64,000 nucleotides of DNA from Flectobacillus longus (GTDB lineage: Bacteria; Bacteroidota; Bacteroidia; Cytophagales; Spirosomataceae): the NCBI RefSeq assembly GCF_030056705.1, contig NZ_JASHIC010000004.1:267364-331363 (forward strand), written 5' to 3'. The translations under genes were made by a program, and so were the position numbers. Shown one piece after another: positions 18,439-27,442 of the stretch (position 1 is its first letter; every line of letters begins with the position of its first letter). A model generated the notes under the pieces. It did not search any database, was not told the origin of the DNA, and saw only the letters and a list, made by a program, of their open reading frames with translations.

Positions 18439-18990
18439 TTAATCAAATTTTTTGGGCAATTTTAACTCCTTCGCATAGTAAGCGGTAGCATACTCATAAT
18501 TATACTGTAGAAGTAAGTTAAGGTTTTCATGAAAATCAAACTGTTCATCTGGATGTAGTTTTTCGGCTTTTTTAACCACAGCCTCTGTTCTCTTGGCTAA
18601 ATATTGCAATAAGGCATCTGCATAAGAACTATATTTCTCAACTATATAGGTATTGTGCTCAAAACACCCTTTAATAAGTGCAATTGTGAGCTCAACTTCT
18701 CCATATTTATCTTTCGTAATCTTGAGGTGACGTGTGATAGCACTACTCATTTTTCGAATTTCATAAAGCAATGCTTTAGGAGATGTTATATAAGAATGAT
18801 ACATCATTTCAAATGCCTCATGCAAATCTGTCCTGCGTTCTTGCAAGGTTTCTCCTGCTTCTAGTAATTCAAACTCGAATTTTTCAATCAGTAATTTATC
18901 TTTTCCAATCAAGCGAATCAAAAGTTTATCTTTTTCTTTTTGAGATAAATCAAGAATAGCTTGTTGGAGATTTTTTTCAATTTTAGCCAT
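18439..18990 (-). CDS. Hypothetical all-helical cytoplasmic protein
   Basis: 183 residues, highly charged, almost entirely helix-forming with no signal peptide or membrane segment. Heptad-like stretches occur (KEKDKLLIRLIGKDKLLIEK, LLYEIRKMSSAITRHLKITK). I do not recognise a family. It is divergent from the CrtW-type gene with 65 bases between the starts; a minus-strand TAACTTTG at 19026-19033 may be its -7 promoter element. Confidence 0.7.
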   Translation of the reverse strand: MAKIEKNLQQAILDLSQKEKDKLLIRLIGKDKLLIEKFEFELLEAGETLQERRTDLHEAFEMMYHSYITSPKALLYEIRKMSSAITRHLKITKDKYGEVELTIALIKGCFEHNTYIVEKYSSYADALLQYLAKRTEAVVKKAEKLHPDEQFDFHENLNLLLQYNYEYATAYYAKELKLPKKFD

Positions 18991-19055
18991 GAAAATAGGA
19001 TTAACTTTACATTTGATGTTTGTAACAAAGTTATAGGCTTACTTGTTTAACCAAT

Positions 19056-19754
19056 ATGAACTCACTCAAAAATTATAAAGGTTTATATTATGCCGCTCTG
19101 ATTTTACTCTTGTGGGGTGCAAATCTTTGGTATTTTCTACATTATCCAGTGCGATTCGACGACCCAGTGATATATCTTGGGTTACTGGTACAAACACACC
19201 TTTACACAGGTGTATTTATTACTGCACATGATGCCATTCATGGTGTAGTGATGCCACATCGCCCAAAGGTTAATTATTGGATTGGCTGGCTTTGCGCCAC
19301 TTTGTTTGCCTTCAATAATTACAATAAGCTAAGTGCCAAGCATCATTTACACCACAAGCATTCGGTAAGTGAGCAAGACCCCGATTATTATGATGGCAAC
19401 TTTTTTCGATGGTATCTTAAGTTTGCCCTAGAATATGTCACTATATGGCAAATCATACTAATGGCAGTTACCTATAATTTACTCAAATTAGTCTTTCCTA
19501 TGTGGAATCTAATTCTGTTTTGGGAAATACCTGCTATCATAAGCACTCTGCAATTATTTTATTTTGGCACATATTTGCCACATCGAGGTGAACACAGCCC
19601 AACAGATAAACATAAAGCTCGAAGTCAAGGGCTAAATCACTGGATAGCCTTTTTCTCCTGCTACTTTTTTGGATACCATCATGAACATCATGCTTACCCC
19701 TATTTGCCTTGGTGGAAACTGGCAGACGCCAAAGAAAAGACTGAATCCAAGTAG
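19056..19754 (+). CDS. crtW: CrtW-type beta-carotene ketolase
   Basis: 232-residue membrane di-iron oxygenase of the fatty-acid desaturase superfamily. The histidine boxes are HDAIH (58-62), HHLHH (96-100) and HHEHH (208-212). The surrounding text FITAHDAIHG, FYFGTYLPHRGEH and HHEHHAYPYLPWWKL is that of CrtW, which adds 4-keto groups to beta-carotene giving canthaxanthin- or astaxanthin-type pigments. Four or so membrane segments. A general desaturase is the alternative but the C-terminal signature favours CrtW. A polyprenyl diphosphate synthase gene lies convergently next door; other crt genes are not here. Confidence 0.82.
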   Translation: MNSLKNYKGLYYAALILLLWGANLWYFLHYPVRFDDPVIYLGLLVQTHLYTGVFITAHDAIHGVVMPHRPKVNYWIGWLCATLFAFNNYNKLSAKHHLHHKHSVSEQDPDYYDGNFFRWYLKFALEYVTIWQIILMAVTYNLLKLVFPMWNLILFWEIPAIISTLQLFYFGTYLPHRGEHSPTDKHKARSQGLNHWIAFFSCYFFGYHHEHHAYPYLPWWKLADAKEKTESK

Positions 19755-19767
19755 CTGATTTACCCTT

Positions 19768-20064
19768 GATTGAGTGAATTGAGATTGAGTGAATGAGTGT
19801 TTATTTTAAAATTTGTATTCTGCAATGCTTCGCGTCTTAAGCCGAGTAAAAAACAGCATAGTAGTATCAAAAAAAGCGCTCGAAAAATAATTTTCGAGCG
19901 CTTTTTTTGAAATTTATAGAATCATCCTAGTCACAAAATTTGGGATGACTCATATTTGATGCTGTATTTCAGAATGATATCTTTTAGAGACAAAGTATTG
20001 GGTCTCTAAAAGTATAAATCACATAAAAATTATCACTAATTCACTCAACCACCATTCACTAAAT
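19768..20064. repeat. Octad-type repeat arms flanking the crtW-polyprenyl synthase gap, copy C2
   Basis: The left arm 19768-19800 carries GATTGAGTGAA / GATTGAGTGAATGAGTG units and the right arm 20029-20064 the complementary ACTAATTCACTCAACCACCA type. Between them are a terminator, a partial GCAATGCTTCGCGTCT palindrome (19832-19847) and a hairpin CTTTTAGAGAC / GTCTCTAAAAG (19981-20012). Confidence 0.55.
19868..19908. terminator. Bidirectional terminator between crtW and the polyprenyl synthase gene
   Basis: AAAAAAGCGCTCGAAAA / TTTTCGAGCGCTTTTTT with a three-base loop; T-run on both strands. Confidence 0.9.
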
Positions 20065-20074
20065 GAAGACTTGA

Positions 20075-21049
20075 CTATTTAGCTCGTTCTATCGTAAACT
20101 GCACCAACCCTGCCAACGATGTGCGGTAAATAGAATCGGGGAATGAATCCAAAATAGCTAGCGCTTCGCGAACAATATTTTGCATTACTTCAGTAGCATA
20201 TTGCAAACCTCCTGACTTCTTCACAAAATCAATCACCTCCGCTACCTTTTTAGGATTTTCAGAATCATTCTTAATCGTATTGATTACATGACGCTTGGTA
20301 CTCCAATCAGCCTGATTGAGGGCATATATCAAAGGCAAAGTCATTTTCTTTTCCTTTATGTCAATGCCTAAAGGTTTACCTATTTCGGCATCTCCGTAAT
20401 CAAAAAGGTCATCTTTAATTTGGAAAGCAATACCAACTTTTTCGCCAAATAGCCTTGCTTTTTCTACCGTTTCGGCATTGGCTCCTGCCGACGACATTCC
20501 AGCAGCACAACAAGCGGCTATTAATGTAGCTGTTTTCTGACGAATAATTTCAAAATAAATATCTTCGGTAATATCCAACTTCCGAGCTTTCTCTATTTGT
20601 AAAAGTTCTCCTTCTGACATTTCACGAACGGCCGTCGAAACGATTTTCAGCATCTCAAAATCGCCGTGATCTATCGATAGGAGCAATCCTTTCGATAGTA
20701 GATAATCCCCTACCAATACCGCAATTTTGTTTTTCCAGAGAGCATTTACGGAGAAAAAACCACGACGATAATTAGAATCGTCCACCACATCGTCATGCAC
20801 AAGCGTAGCCGTGTGAAGAAGCTCGATAAGCGCTGCGCCACGATAGGTTTCTTCTGTGATTTTACCAAATACTCCCGCCGACAAAAATACAAACATTGGA
20901 CGGAGTTGTTTCCCTTTGCGCTGGACAATATAATTCATGATTGTGTCCAACAGCATCACTTTAGTTTTCATAAACTGTCGAAATTTGCCTTCAAAGGCAT
21001 CCATTTCGGCAGCGATGGGAGCTTGTATTTCCTTGATTGATAAAGACAT
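20075..21049 (-). CDS. Long-chain polyprenyl diphosphate synthase
   Basis: 324-residue trans-prenyltransferase that extends FPP or GGPP with isopentenyl diphosphate, most likely for the menaquinone side chain (octaprenyl/solanesyl synthase group). The first aspartate motif is HDDVVDD (85-91), the second KDDLFDYGD near 215; GKQLRPMFVFLSAG holds the substrate arginine. The start chosen is MSLSIKEIQAP at 21049. An ATG at 21103 would add 18 residues (MPVFVIKYTQ...) that are atypical for the family. Confidence 0.9.
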   Translation of the reverse strand: MSLSIKEIQAPIAAEMDAFEGKFRQFMKTKVMLLDTIMNYIVQRKGKQLRPMFVFLSAGVFGKITEETYRGAALIELLHTATLVHDDVVDDSNYRRGFFSVNALWKNKIAVLVGDYLLSKGLLLSIDHGDFEMLKIVSTAVREMSEGELLQIEKARKLDITEDIYFEIIRQKTATLIAACCAAGMSSAGANAETVEKARLFGEKVGIAFQIKDDLFDYGDAEIGKPLGIDIKEKKMTLPLIYALNQADWSTKRHVINTIKNDSENPKKVAEVIDFVKKSGGLQYATEVMQNIVREALAILDSFPDSIYRTSLAGLVQFTIERAK

Positions 21050-21433
21050 TTGTTCAATTGCTGGGCACCTAGTTTGGGTATATTTTATGACAAAGACAGG
21101 CACCGTTCTTAATTACGACGCAAATTAGTCGATTTAGATAAAAAACAGGTACTTTAACCTGACTTTATAACATAAAAACTGTATTTTAGTTTGTTAAAAG
21201 TTTTAGTTTTTTCCCTTCAAAAACCTATTCGTAAAAAGGAAATAGAAGGTAAAAAATGTAAACTTTGAGATAAATATTTCTAAAAAACAGCAAGTATTCT
21301 ATTGATTATTAACAACTTTAGCTATTATTGCTTGTATAATAAAGTAAAAAATATTTTTCAAAAACGAATATCTTTTTTCTTTCCAAAGTTACCTAATTAT
21401 TTAACTATGAACCAAGAATATTGAAACACCACT

Positions 21434-22369
21434 ATGAGTAAAATATTAGTATTGGCAGGTGGTTCTGTCAAAGGGGCTTATCAAACAGGGGTTGTTCGTG
21501 CGGTATTTGAGTCTGGTTTTTATCCAGATGCTATTTATGGGGTTTCGGCAGGAAGTATGAATGCGTCCTATTTGGTCAATGCCATGGGTAGACAAATGCT
21601 CGAGAATGGTATTATTGACTACACTGAAACAGCCTTAGATTTATCTCAATTTTGGGCAAATAATATCACAACCCCAGATTCTTTGGCTTTACGCCGTGGT
21701 ACTTACGAATTGGGATTAAGCGCTATTAGAAGAAACTTTGAAGGTTTATTAGATACAACCCCACTCAAAGAAATACTCCATAACAATATTCATCTTCGCA
21801 ATCTCAATGCAAGTCCTGTATCACTGAAAGTTGGTGCAGTTGATATTATCAACGGCAATATGATTTATGCTGACCCTAGTTATGAGCATTTTTTAGATTA
21901 TGTGATGGCATCGTCGGCTATTCCAATTTTGATGCCTGTTATCAATATTGGTGATCACAAAAAAATGGCTTTTCTGGACGGGGGTATGCGCGATGTAGCT
22001 CCAGTCAAAAAAGCTATTGACGATGGTGCAGATGAGATTGTATGTATCGCCTGCCACACTCGTAAGCTCGACGGCGGGTATTTTCCTTACGGAAACTTAT
22101 TGGCATTGGTTGATAGAGTAATGGATATTGCCGTAAACGAATGTCTCAATGCCGATTTGGACTGGGCGGAGTTCAGAAATGAATGTTTACCCGAAGATGG
22201 AAGCTGTGCTACTTCAGGCATTTTGAAAGGTCAAAAAAGAATCAAATTAAAAATTATTCGCCCTCAACAGCCCTTAAATATCGACATACAGTCATTTGAC
22301 AAAGACGATATTGAAAGACTAATTTTATTAGGCTACCAACAAGGAAGAGATGAAATGAAGAATTATTAA
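21434..22369 (+). CDS. Patatin-like phospholipase
   Basis: 311-residue patatin-family lipid acyl hydrolase. The oxyanion hole segment AGGSVKGAYQTGVV is at 8-21, the nucleophile S38 in GVSAGS, and the dyad aspartate D182 in FLDGGMRD. No signal peptide, so probably cytoplasmic. The 384-base gap upstream (21050-21433) is AT-rich without recognisable features. An octad-type repeat and a GACGCAA palindrome follow the gene. Confidence 0.9.
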   Translation: MSKILVLAGGSVKGAYQTGVVRAVFESGFYPDAIYGVSAGSMNASYLVNAMGRQMLENGIIDYTETALDLSQFWANNITTPDSLALRRGTYELGLSAIRRNFEGLLDTTPLKEILHNNIHLRNLNASPVSLKVGAVDIINGNMIYADPSYEHFLDYVMASSAIPILMPVINIGDHKKMAFLDGGMRDVAPVKKAIDDGADEIVCIACHTRKLDGGYFPYGNLLALVDRVMDIAVNECLNADLDWAEFRNECLPEDGSCATSGILKGQKRIKLKIIRPQQPLNIDIQSFDKDDIERLILLGYQQGRDEMKNY

Positions 22370-22450
22370 GGGAAGGTTATTTATTACTGGTATATCCGTT
22401 GTTTGAGCGTATGTAAACAGCTTTTTCACAAAGAGATGAATCACTACCAA

Positions 22451-22490
22451 TTGAGTGATTGCTGAATGAGTGATTTAGTGATTATTTTAA
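22451..22490 (+). repeat. Octad-array repeat, copy C3
   Basis: GAGTGATT / GCTGAAT / GAGTGATT / TAGTGATT in series, followed by ATTTTAAGAAG as in the copy at 46053. It lies 80 bases after the patatin stop. Confidence 0.65.
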
Positions 22491-22499
22491 GAAGAAATT

Positions 22500-22537
22500 C
22501 ACCAGTAGAGACGCAATGCTTTGCGTTTCTACTGGTG
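22500..22537. repeat. GACGCAA...TTGCGT palindrome, copy D1
   Basis: CACCAGTAGAGACGCAA / TTGCGTTTCTACTGGTG arms (one mismatch) round TGCT, a strong 17-bp hairpin between the convergent patatin and kdsA genes. The core AGACGCAA..TTGCGTCT recurs at 49455-49483. Confidence 0.7.
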
Positions 22538-22575
22538 AAGCAATCAATTTTCACTCAGTTAGAACTGAACCATGT

Positions 22576-23385
22576 TTAAACAATGGCTTGTCTAACTCGT
22601 ACTAATTTTTCTAATAAAGCTTCTAGTTTGTCTAATGGCAACATATTGGCTCCATCAGATTTAGCAATAGCTGGATTAGGGTGCGTTTCAATAAACAAAC
22701 CCTCTGCTCCTACAGCAATAGCTGCTTTGGCAATAGTTTCAATCAATTGGGGCTTGCCACCTGTTACACCAGTTCCTTGGTTTGGTTGTTGCAACGAGTG
22801 AGTACAATCCATCACCACTGGAACACCATGAGCTTGCATTTCAGGAATATTGCGATAATCAACCACCAAGTCACCATAGCCAAAAGAGTTACCACGGTCT
22901 GTCAAAAATACCTGAGCATTAGGGTTTTCGTGCAATACCTTCTCTACAGCAAATCCCATAGAAGGACCAGACATAAACTGTCCTTTTTTAATGTTTACAG
23001 CTTTACCTGTCTTGGCAGCAGCAGCCAAAAGGTCTGTCTGACGGCACAGAAATGCTGGAATTTGTAATACATCTACATACGGAGCTGCCATAGCCGCTTC
23101 GTCAGACTCATGAATATCTGTTACCGTAGGAAGGTCATAATACTCGCCCACTTCTTTCAAGATTTCCAAGGCAGGAATATCCCCGATACCTGTAAAAGAG
23201 TTCAATTTTGTACGGTTTGCTTTACGGTATGAACCTTTGAAAATAAATGGAATACCAAATTGGTCAGTAATCCCTTTTATTTTTTCAGCAATTTCAAAAG
23301 CCAAATCACGATTCTCGATGGCACAACTACCTGCCATTAAGAAGAAATTATTTTTATCTAAGTTTTTTAATTTGGGAATATTCAT
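22576..23385 (-). CDS. kdsA: 3-deoxy-8-phosphooctulonate synthase
   Basis: 269-residue KDO-8-phosphate synthase, condensing arabinose 5-phosphate with PEP on the way to KDO for lipopolysaccharide. Signature segments are AGSCAIENRD, FIFKGSYRKANRTKLNSFTG, GSFGYGDL-like NSFGYGDLVVDYRNI, DCTHSLQQPNQGTGVTGG and FIETHPNPAIAKSDGANMLPL. Length is normal. It is followed upstream by murB on the same strand 73 bases away, so the two envelope genes may share a transcript. Confidence 0.96.
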   Translation of the reverse strand: MNIPKLKNLDKNNFFLMAGSCAIENRDLAFEIAEKIKGITDQFGIPFIFKGSYRKANRTKLNSFTGIGDIPALEILKEVGEYYDLPTVTDIHESDEAAMAAPYVDVLQIPAFLCRQTDLLAAAAKTGKAVNIKKGQFMSGPSMGFAVEKVLHENPNAQVFLTDRGNSFGYGDLVVDYRNIPEMQAHGVPVVMDCTHSLQQPNQGTGVTGGKPQLIETIAKAAIAVGAEGLFIETHPNPAIAKSDGANMLPLDKLEALLEKLVRVRQAIV

Positions 23386-23458
23386 GTTGGATATTTGTTT
23401 TTGGGAGAAAAACTTTGATTGAGTTCTATTAGTGATCGTATCGTTATAACGCTTAATC

Positions 23459-24478
23459 TTATATAAAATTCACCTCTGGATGTAGCAAAATACCGAATTT
23501 TTCTTTGACCGAATCTTGAATTTTATAGGCTAATTCTTTAATCGCTTTGCCATTTCCCCCACCATGGTTTACAAGTACGAGAGCTTGCTTGGCGTGTACT
23601 CCTATTTGTCCATCTCTGTAGCCCTTCCAACCAGCTTGCTCAATAAGCCAGCCTGCGGGTACTTTAATTAACTCAGGATTTACACTCGGAAACGAAACAA
23701 TATGTGGAAATTTTTCTTTTAACGTATCAAACTGCGCTTTGGGTATTTCTGGATTTTTGAAAAAACTACCCGAATTGCCTATTTCAGCAGGATTAGGCAA
23801 TTTACTCTGACGAATATGAATCACTGCATCGCTAATAGCTTTGATACTGAGTTTTTCAATACCCATTTCTTTCAAAGTGTCTTTAATGGCGCCATATTCG
23901 ACATGAAAGTTGGGCGTTTTACTAAGTCTAAACGTTACATTAACAATAACATATTGATTTTTGTGAGAGTTCTTAAAAATACTTTCTCGATAACCAAAAT
24001 GACATTGCTCTAAGGTAAAGGTTTCTATTTCGAGCGTTTTTAAATTGAGCGCTTCTAGTTTTTCAAAAACATCTTTGATTTCTATTCCATAAGCTCCAAT
24101 ATTTTGCATTGGTGCAGCGCCCACCGTGCCAGGAATCAACGAAAGGTTTTCGACACCAGCCCAGCCATTCTCAATACAATGTAATACAAACTCATGCCAA
24201 ACCACACCTGCTCCTGCCTGTAGATACACATGTGTTTCGTCTTCATTTACTTTAGTAACTCCCTGAATATCAATTTTAATTACCAATCCTTCAAAATCTT
24301 TTGTCAATAAAATATTGCTACCACCGCCCAAAAATAGTTTTGGGGTATCTTTGAAAGTTTCTAGTGATAAAACTTCTACCAATGCTTCGACTGTTTTGAC
24401 CTCAGTAAAAAATTGTGCTGTAGCATCAAGCCCAAAGGTATTGTAGGCTTTTAAAGGAATATTTTCTTGAATATTCAT
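23459..24478 (-). CDS. murB: UDP-N-acetylmuramate dehydrogenase
   Basis: 339-residue FAD enzyme that reduces enolpyruvyl-UDP-GlcNAc to UDP-MurNAc, committing to peptidoglycan. Type I MurB: LKAYNTFGLDATAQFF at the start, FLGGGSNILLT (FAD), IPGTVGAAPMQNIGAYG, FGYRESIFK, and the catalytic serine S238 in GNSGSFFKNP. A minus-strand TAACTTTG (24522-24529) fits a -7 box 44 bases before the start. kdsA follows in the same direction. Confidence 0.96.
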   Translation of the reverse strand: MNIQENIPLKAYNTFGLDATAQFFTEVKTVEALVEVLSLETFKDTPKLFLGGGSNILLTKDFEGLVIKIDIQGVTKVNEDETHVYLQAGAGVVWHEFVLHCIENGWAGVENLSLIPGTVGAAPMQNIGAYGIEIKDVFEKLEALNLKTLEIETFTLEQCHFGYRESIFKNSHKNQYVIVNVTFRLSKTPNFHVEYGAIKDTLKEMGIEKLSIKAISDAVIHIRQSKLPNPAEIGNSGSFFKNPEIPKAQFDTLKEKFPHIVSFPSVNPELIKVPAGWLIEQAGWKGYRDGQIGVHAKQALVLVNHGGGNGKAIKELAYKIQDSVKEKFGILLHPEVNFI

Positions 24479-24521
24479 TAGGTTGTTGTTGGAACGAATG
24501 AAAATTTAAAATAAACGTAAA

Positions 24522-24529
24522 GCAAAGTT
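24522..24529 (-). promoter_or_regulatory. Candidate -7 element for murB
   Basis: TAACTTTG on the minus strand, perfect to TAnnTTTG; no clear -33 partner. Confidence 0.45.
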
Positions 24530-24545
24530 ACAATGAGTAAGGTGC

Positions 24546-24577
24546 TTTTCAATTATTTTAATAAAATTGTATCTTTG
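24546..24577 (+). promoter_or_regulatory. Candidate promoter of the SPOR lipoprotein gene
   Basis: TTTT, 20 bases, TATCTTTG, 111 bases before the ATG at 24689; divergent from the murB promoter. Confidence 0.5.
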
Positions 24578-24688
24578 GCAAGACTTCCGTCTGAGTTATC
24601 TATTGCAATTCTAATCCTTTATTCTAATCTTGGCTGGTATTGATAACCTTTCGCAAAAATTAAGTCATTATAATCCTGAGCAAATTAT

Positions 24689-25279
24689 ATGAAAAAATAC
24701 ATCGGAGTAGTAGGTTTTTATGGAATACTTTTGTTGACTTCTGCTTGTGCTTCGCAAAGCCCAACCGCTTCGACCCAAACAGGTATGTCGGCTAGTAAAA
24801 CAAAAAGTGGAGAAACAGGTCGCATCGAACACCAAGTTTTCCAGCAAGACTTGTCTAGTTTTCGTCCAAAATTCAAAGATCCAGATGAGTCTAATCAGGT
24901 CTTAAATTCGGCCAAAGCCTCTAAAATTATTTTCGACAATCGAGATGTAGCATTATATATCAATAAGCGCTTAGACCCTATTTTGGATACTATTGCCTCG
25001 CAAAACAAAAATATCAAGTTTGCAAACGGCTTTCGCATTCAGATATATGTCGGAAATGACCGCAAGTCGGCCGACGATGCCAAGGTGTATACTTATCAGA
25101 CCTATCCAGAAATTTTTCCGTATTTGACATTTCAACAACCTGTTTACAAAGTAAAAGTAGGAGATTTTTTAAACAGAATGGATGCTGAAAGGTACTTTGC
25201 CTCTATTAAAGAGACGTACCCCAGCGCCTTGATTTTACCAGATAAAGTAGAAATCAAAAAAGGAATGTTTGTGAAATAA
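24689..25279 (+). CDS. SPOR-domain lipoprotein
   Basis: 196 residues with a lipobox ending TSAC, C20 being lipidated. A low-complexity Ser/Thr/Gln linker follows, then a folded part. The C-terminal ~85 residues look like a SPOR domain (GFRIQIYVGNDRKSADDAK, then YKVKVGDFLNRMDAERYFA and IKETYPSALILPDKV). SPOR domains bind denuded septal peptidoglycan, so an envelope or cell-division role is likely. Single gene, between murB and gmd. Confidence 0.85.
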   Translation: MKKYIGVVGFYGILLLTSACASQSPTASTQTGMSASKTKSGETGRIEHQVFQQDLSSFRPKFKDPDESNQVLNSAKASKIIFDNRDVALYINKRLDPILDTIASQNKNIKFANGFRIQIYVGNDRKSADDAKVYTYQTYPEIFPYLTFQQPVYKVKVGDFLNRMDAERYFASIKETYPSALILPDKVEIKKGMFVK

Positions 25280-25410
25280 GGTTTTAGGAAAGAAGTATAT
25301 TACGACACTTCCAAGCAACTTCCTTTCTTTGAAAAGTACTATTTAGACCGTGACAATCATCGTTTAACTACGTATAAATTTTAACCATCTACTAACCAGT
25401 AAGTAAAAAC

Positions 25411-25442
25411 TTTGAGATTGGTGAATGGATTTATTATTTTTG
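25411..25442 (+). promoter_or_regulatory. Promoter of gmd
   Basis: TTTG, exactly 20 bases, TATTTTTG; both boxes match the Bacteroidota consensus. It ends 55 bases before the gmd start. Confidence 0.65.
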
Positions 25443-25497
25443 CAAGATGCTTAATCGGCAAATGGCAAAATTGAAATAACGTATTCTAATTTTATAA

Positions 25498-26562
25498 ATG
25501 AAAAAAGCCCTAATTACAGGTATTACAGGACAAGACGGAGCCTATTTGGCAGAGTTGCTCCTCTCGAAAGGTTACGAAGTTCATGGTATCAAACGCCGTA
25601 GTTCGTTGATAAATACACAAAGAATCGACCATTTGTATGAAGATTTACACAAAGGAGATGTAAAATTTATTTTGCATTATGGCGATTTGAGTGATTCTAC
25701 CAATATCATTCGTATTATTCAAGAAGTGCAGCCCGACGAGATTTATAACCTAGGGGCGATGTCGCACGTAAAAGTTTCATTCGACGAACCAGAGTACACA
25801 GCTCAGGTAGATGGAATTGGTACCTTACGTATTTTAGAGGCTGTACGTTTGCTTGGTTTAACGAAAAAAACTAAAATTTATCAAGCTTCCACTTCTGAAC
25901 TTTATGGTTTGGTACAAGAAGTGCCACAATCAGAAAATACACCATTTTACCCTCGTTCACCTTACGCAGTAGCCAAATTATATGGTTATTGGATTACGGT
26001 AAACTATCGTGAAGCTTATGATATGTTTGCGGTGAATGGTATTTTGTTTAACCACGAATCACCATTACGTGGCGAAACTTTCGTAACTCGTAAAATCACA
26101 CGTGCTGTAGCTCAAATTGCTTTAGGACAACAAGATAAACTATATCTTGGAAACTTGGATGCTCAACGTGACTGGGGACATGCCAAAGATTATGTAGAAG
26201 CAATGTGGCTGATTTTGCAACAAGATACGCCAGAAGATTACGTAATTGCGACAGGAATCACAACACGTGTACGTGAGTTTGTACGTATGGCATTTGCATT
26301 CGTTGGTATCGAAGTAGAGTTTACAGGCGAAGGTATCGACGAAAAAGGTATCGTTAAATCTTGTTCAAACCCTGCTTATCAAGTAGCTGTCGGAACAGAA
26401 GTTGTAGCAATTGACCCACGTTATTTCCGCCCAACAGAAGTAGAGTTGTTGATTGGTGACCCAACCAAAGCTCAAACCAAGTTGAACTGGAAACCAAAAT
26501 TTGACTTGAATGCTCTCGTAGACGATATGATGCAAGCAGACGTTGCGCTGTTTTCAAAATAG
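25498..26562 (+). CDS. gmd: GDP-mannose 4,6-dehydratase
   Basis: 354-residue short-chain dehydratase converting GDP-mannose to GDP-4-keto-6-deoxymannose, the precursor of GDP-fucose and related sugars. The NADP-binding loop is [14 protein letters not shown] (8-21), catalytic T132/E134 in ASTSELYG, Y156 and K160 in [12 protein letters not shown], and [16 protein letters not shown] near the end. The usual partner gene fcl is not adjacent. Its own promoter and terminator make it a single-gene unit. Confidence 0.95.
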   Translation: MKKALITGITGQDGAYLAELLLSKGYEVHGIKRRSSLINTQRIDHLYEDLHKGDVKFILHYGDLSDSTNIIRIIQEVQPDEIYNLGAMSHVKVSFDEPEYTAQVDGIGTLRILEAVRLLGLTKKTKIYQASTSELYGLVQEVPQSENTPFYPRSPYAVAKLYGYWITVNYREAYDMFAVNGILFNHESPLRGETFVTRKITRAVAQIALGQQDKLYLGNLDAQRDWGHAKDYVEAMWLILQQDTPEDYVIATGITTRVREFVRMAFAFVGIEVEFTGEGIDEKGIVKSCSNPAYQVAVGTEVVAIDPRYFRPTEVELLIGDPTKAQTKLNWKPKFDLNALVDDMMQADVALFSK

Positions 26563-26572
26563 ATTTTAAGAT

Positions 26573-26622
26573 AAAAGTAAAAAGCGGAAACCAATTTCTT
26601 GATTTCCGCTTTTTACTTTTTA
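26573..26622 (+). terminator. Intrinsic terminator after gmd
   Basis: AAAGTAAAAAGCGGAAA / TTTCCGCTTTTTACTTT arms around CCAATTTCTTGA with T-run. Confidence 0.9.
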
Positions 26623-26632
26623 TGCTATAACT

Positions 26633-26854
26633 CTGTCGCCCCGATGGGGCTTTTTAGACTAGTCTACACTCTCTTATATACTACCAAACTTACGCCCCTA
26701 CGGGGCTGAGAATGATGAATTGGACACTAACTTTCCACAAAAAATCTTTTCTATATTTCAGCAATTTTTCCGATAGAATCAGCTCCGTAGGAGCGACAGT
26801 TTGGTAGATAAAATAATCCATGCCGAATAATCAAGAACCCCGTAGGGGTGACAG
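26633..26854. repeat. Cluster of four REP-like palindromes beside a RAYT gene
   Basis: Four 13-base palindromes: GCCCCGATGGGGC (26638-26650), GCCCCTACGGGGC (26694-26706), GCTCCGTAGGAGC (26782-26794), ACCCCGTAGGGGT (26837-26849). The middle two carry the same flank, AGTTTGGTAG, on opposite sides, so they form an inverted pair. The outer two share GACAG and are also opposite. This is the layout of REP/BIME clusters mobilised by REP-associated tyrosine transposases. Confidence 0.8.
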
Positions 26855-26904
26855 AACTCACGATATTTCTATATCATTCCAATTGAGCTAAAGTCGTAAT
26901 GGTT

Positions 26905-27369
26905 TTATTCTTCGTAAAATTCAAATACAAATTGTTCATTAAAATCAATCTCAAACTTTTGTAATATCTCTAAATATTCTTCTTTAAAAGTTTTTACACG
27001 ATGATGTTGCTCTTGATTGAGAATATAATTTATAACATTATTTCTCTGTGATTTTGTATAGGAGAATGCCCCATACCCTGCTTGCCAAGAAAATTTGCCT
27101 TTAATCAAACCCAACGAATTAATCCAATTCGTTGATGAGGCTTTTACTTCTCTTACAATCTCTGCAATGTTTTTATCTGTGGGAAGCTCAAATAAAATAT
27201 GAATATGGTCTTTCCATCCTCCAACAGCTAGTGGATAAGCATTCTTACCAGATAGAATACCAGAAATGTATTCAAATAACCTCTTTTGAAGAGCTTTGGA
27301 TATGATATTTTCTCGTCCTTTCACTGCAAATACATAATGAATATTCACTTGAGAATAGGTGTTTGCCAT
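26905..27369 (-). mobile_element. REP-associated tyrosine (RAYT/IS200-like Y1) transposase
   Basis: Intact 154-residue Y1 HUH transposase. The HUH pair is HIH (55-57) in GGWKDHIHILFELP, the nucleophile Y115 lies in NVINYILNQEQHH, and WQAGYGAFSYTKSQ is typical of the family. No tnpB gene and no IS200 ends are seen; instead four REP palindromes lie just past its 3' end. That favours a domesticated, single-copy RAYT that cuts and pastes REP sequences over a free insertion sequence. It sits between gmd and thyA. Confidence 0.9.
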
Positions 27370-27388
27370 TAGTGTAGAATCTTGTAGT

Positions 27389-27429
27389 CAAAAAATACCT
27401 AAGGTTTGATCAAATCATGACCTTAGGTA
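27389..27429 (-). terminator. Intrinsic terminator after thyA
   Basis: Reading the minus strand: TACCTAAGGT, 13-base loop, ACCTTAGGTA, then six T. Confidence 0.85.
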
Positions 27430-27442
27430 AACCAGTAATTAC

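Noticed and set aside
22681..23067. 128-codon plus-strand frame opposite kdsA
   Set aside because: Fully antisense to a well-conserved gene, with no protein-like composition; a shadow of kdsA.
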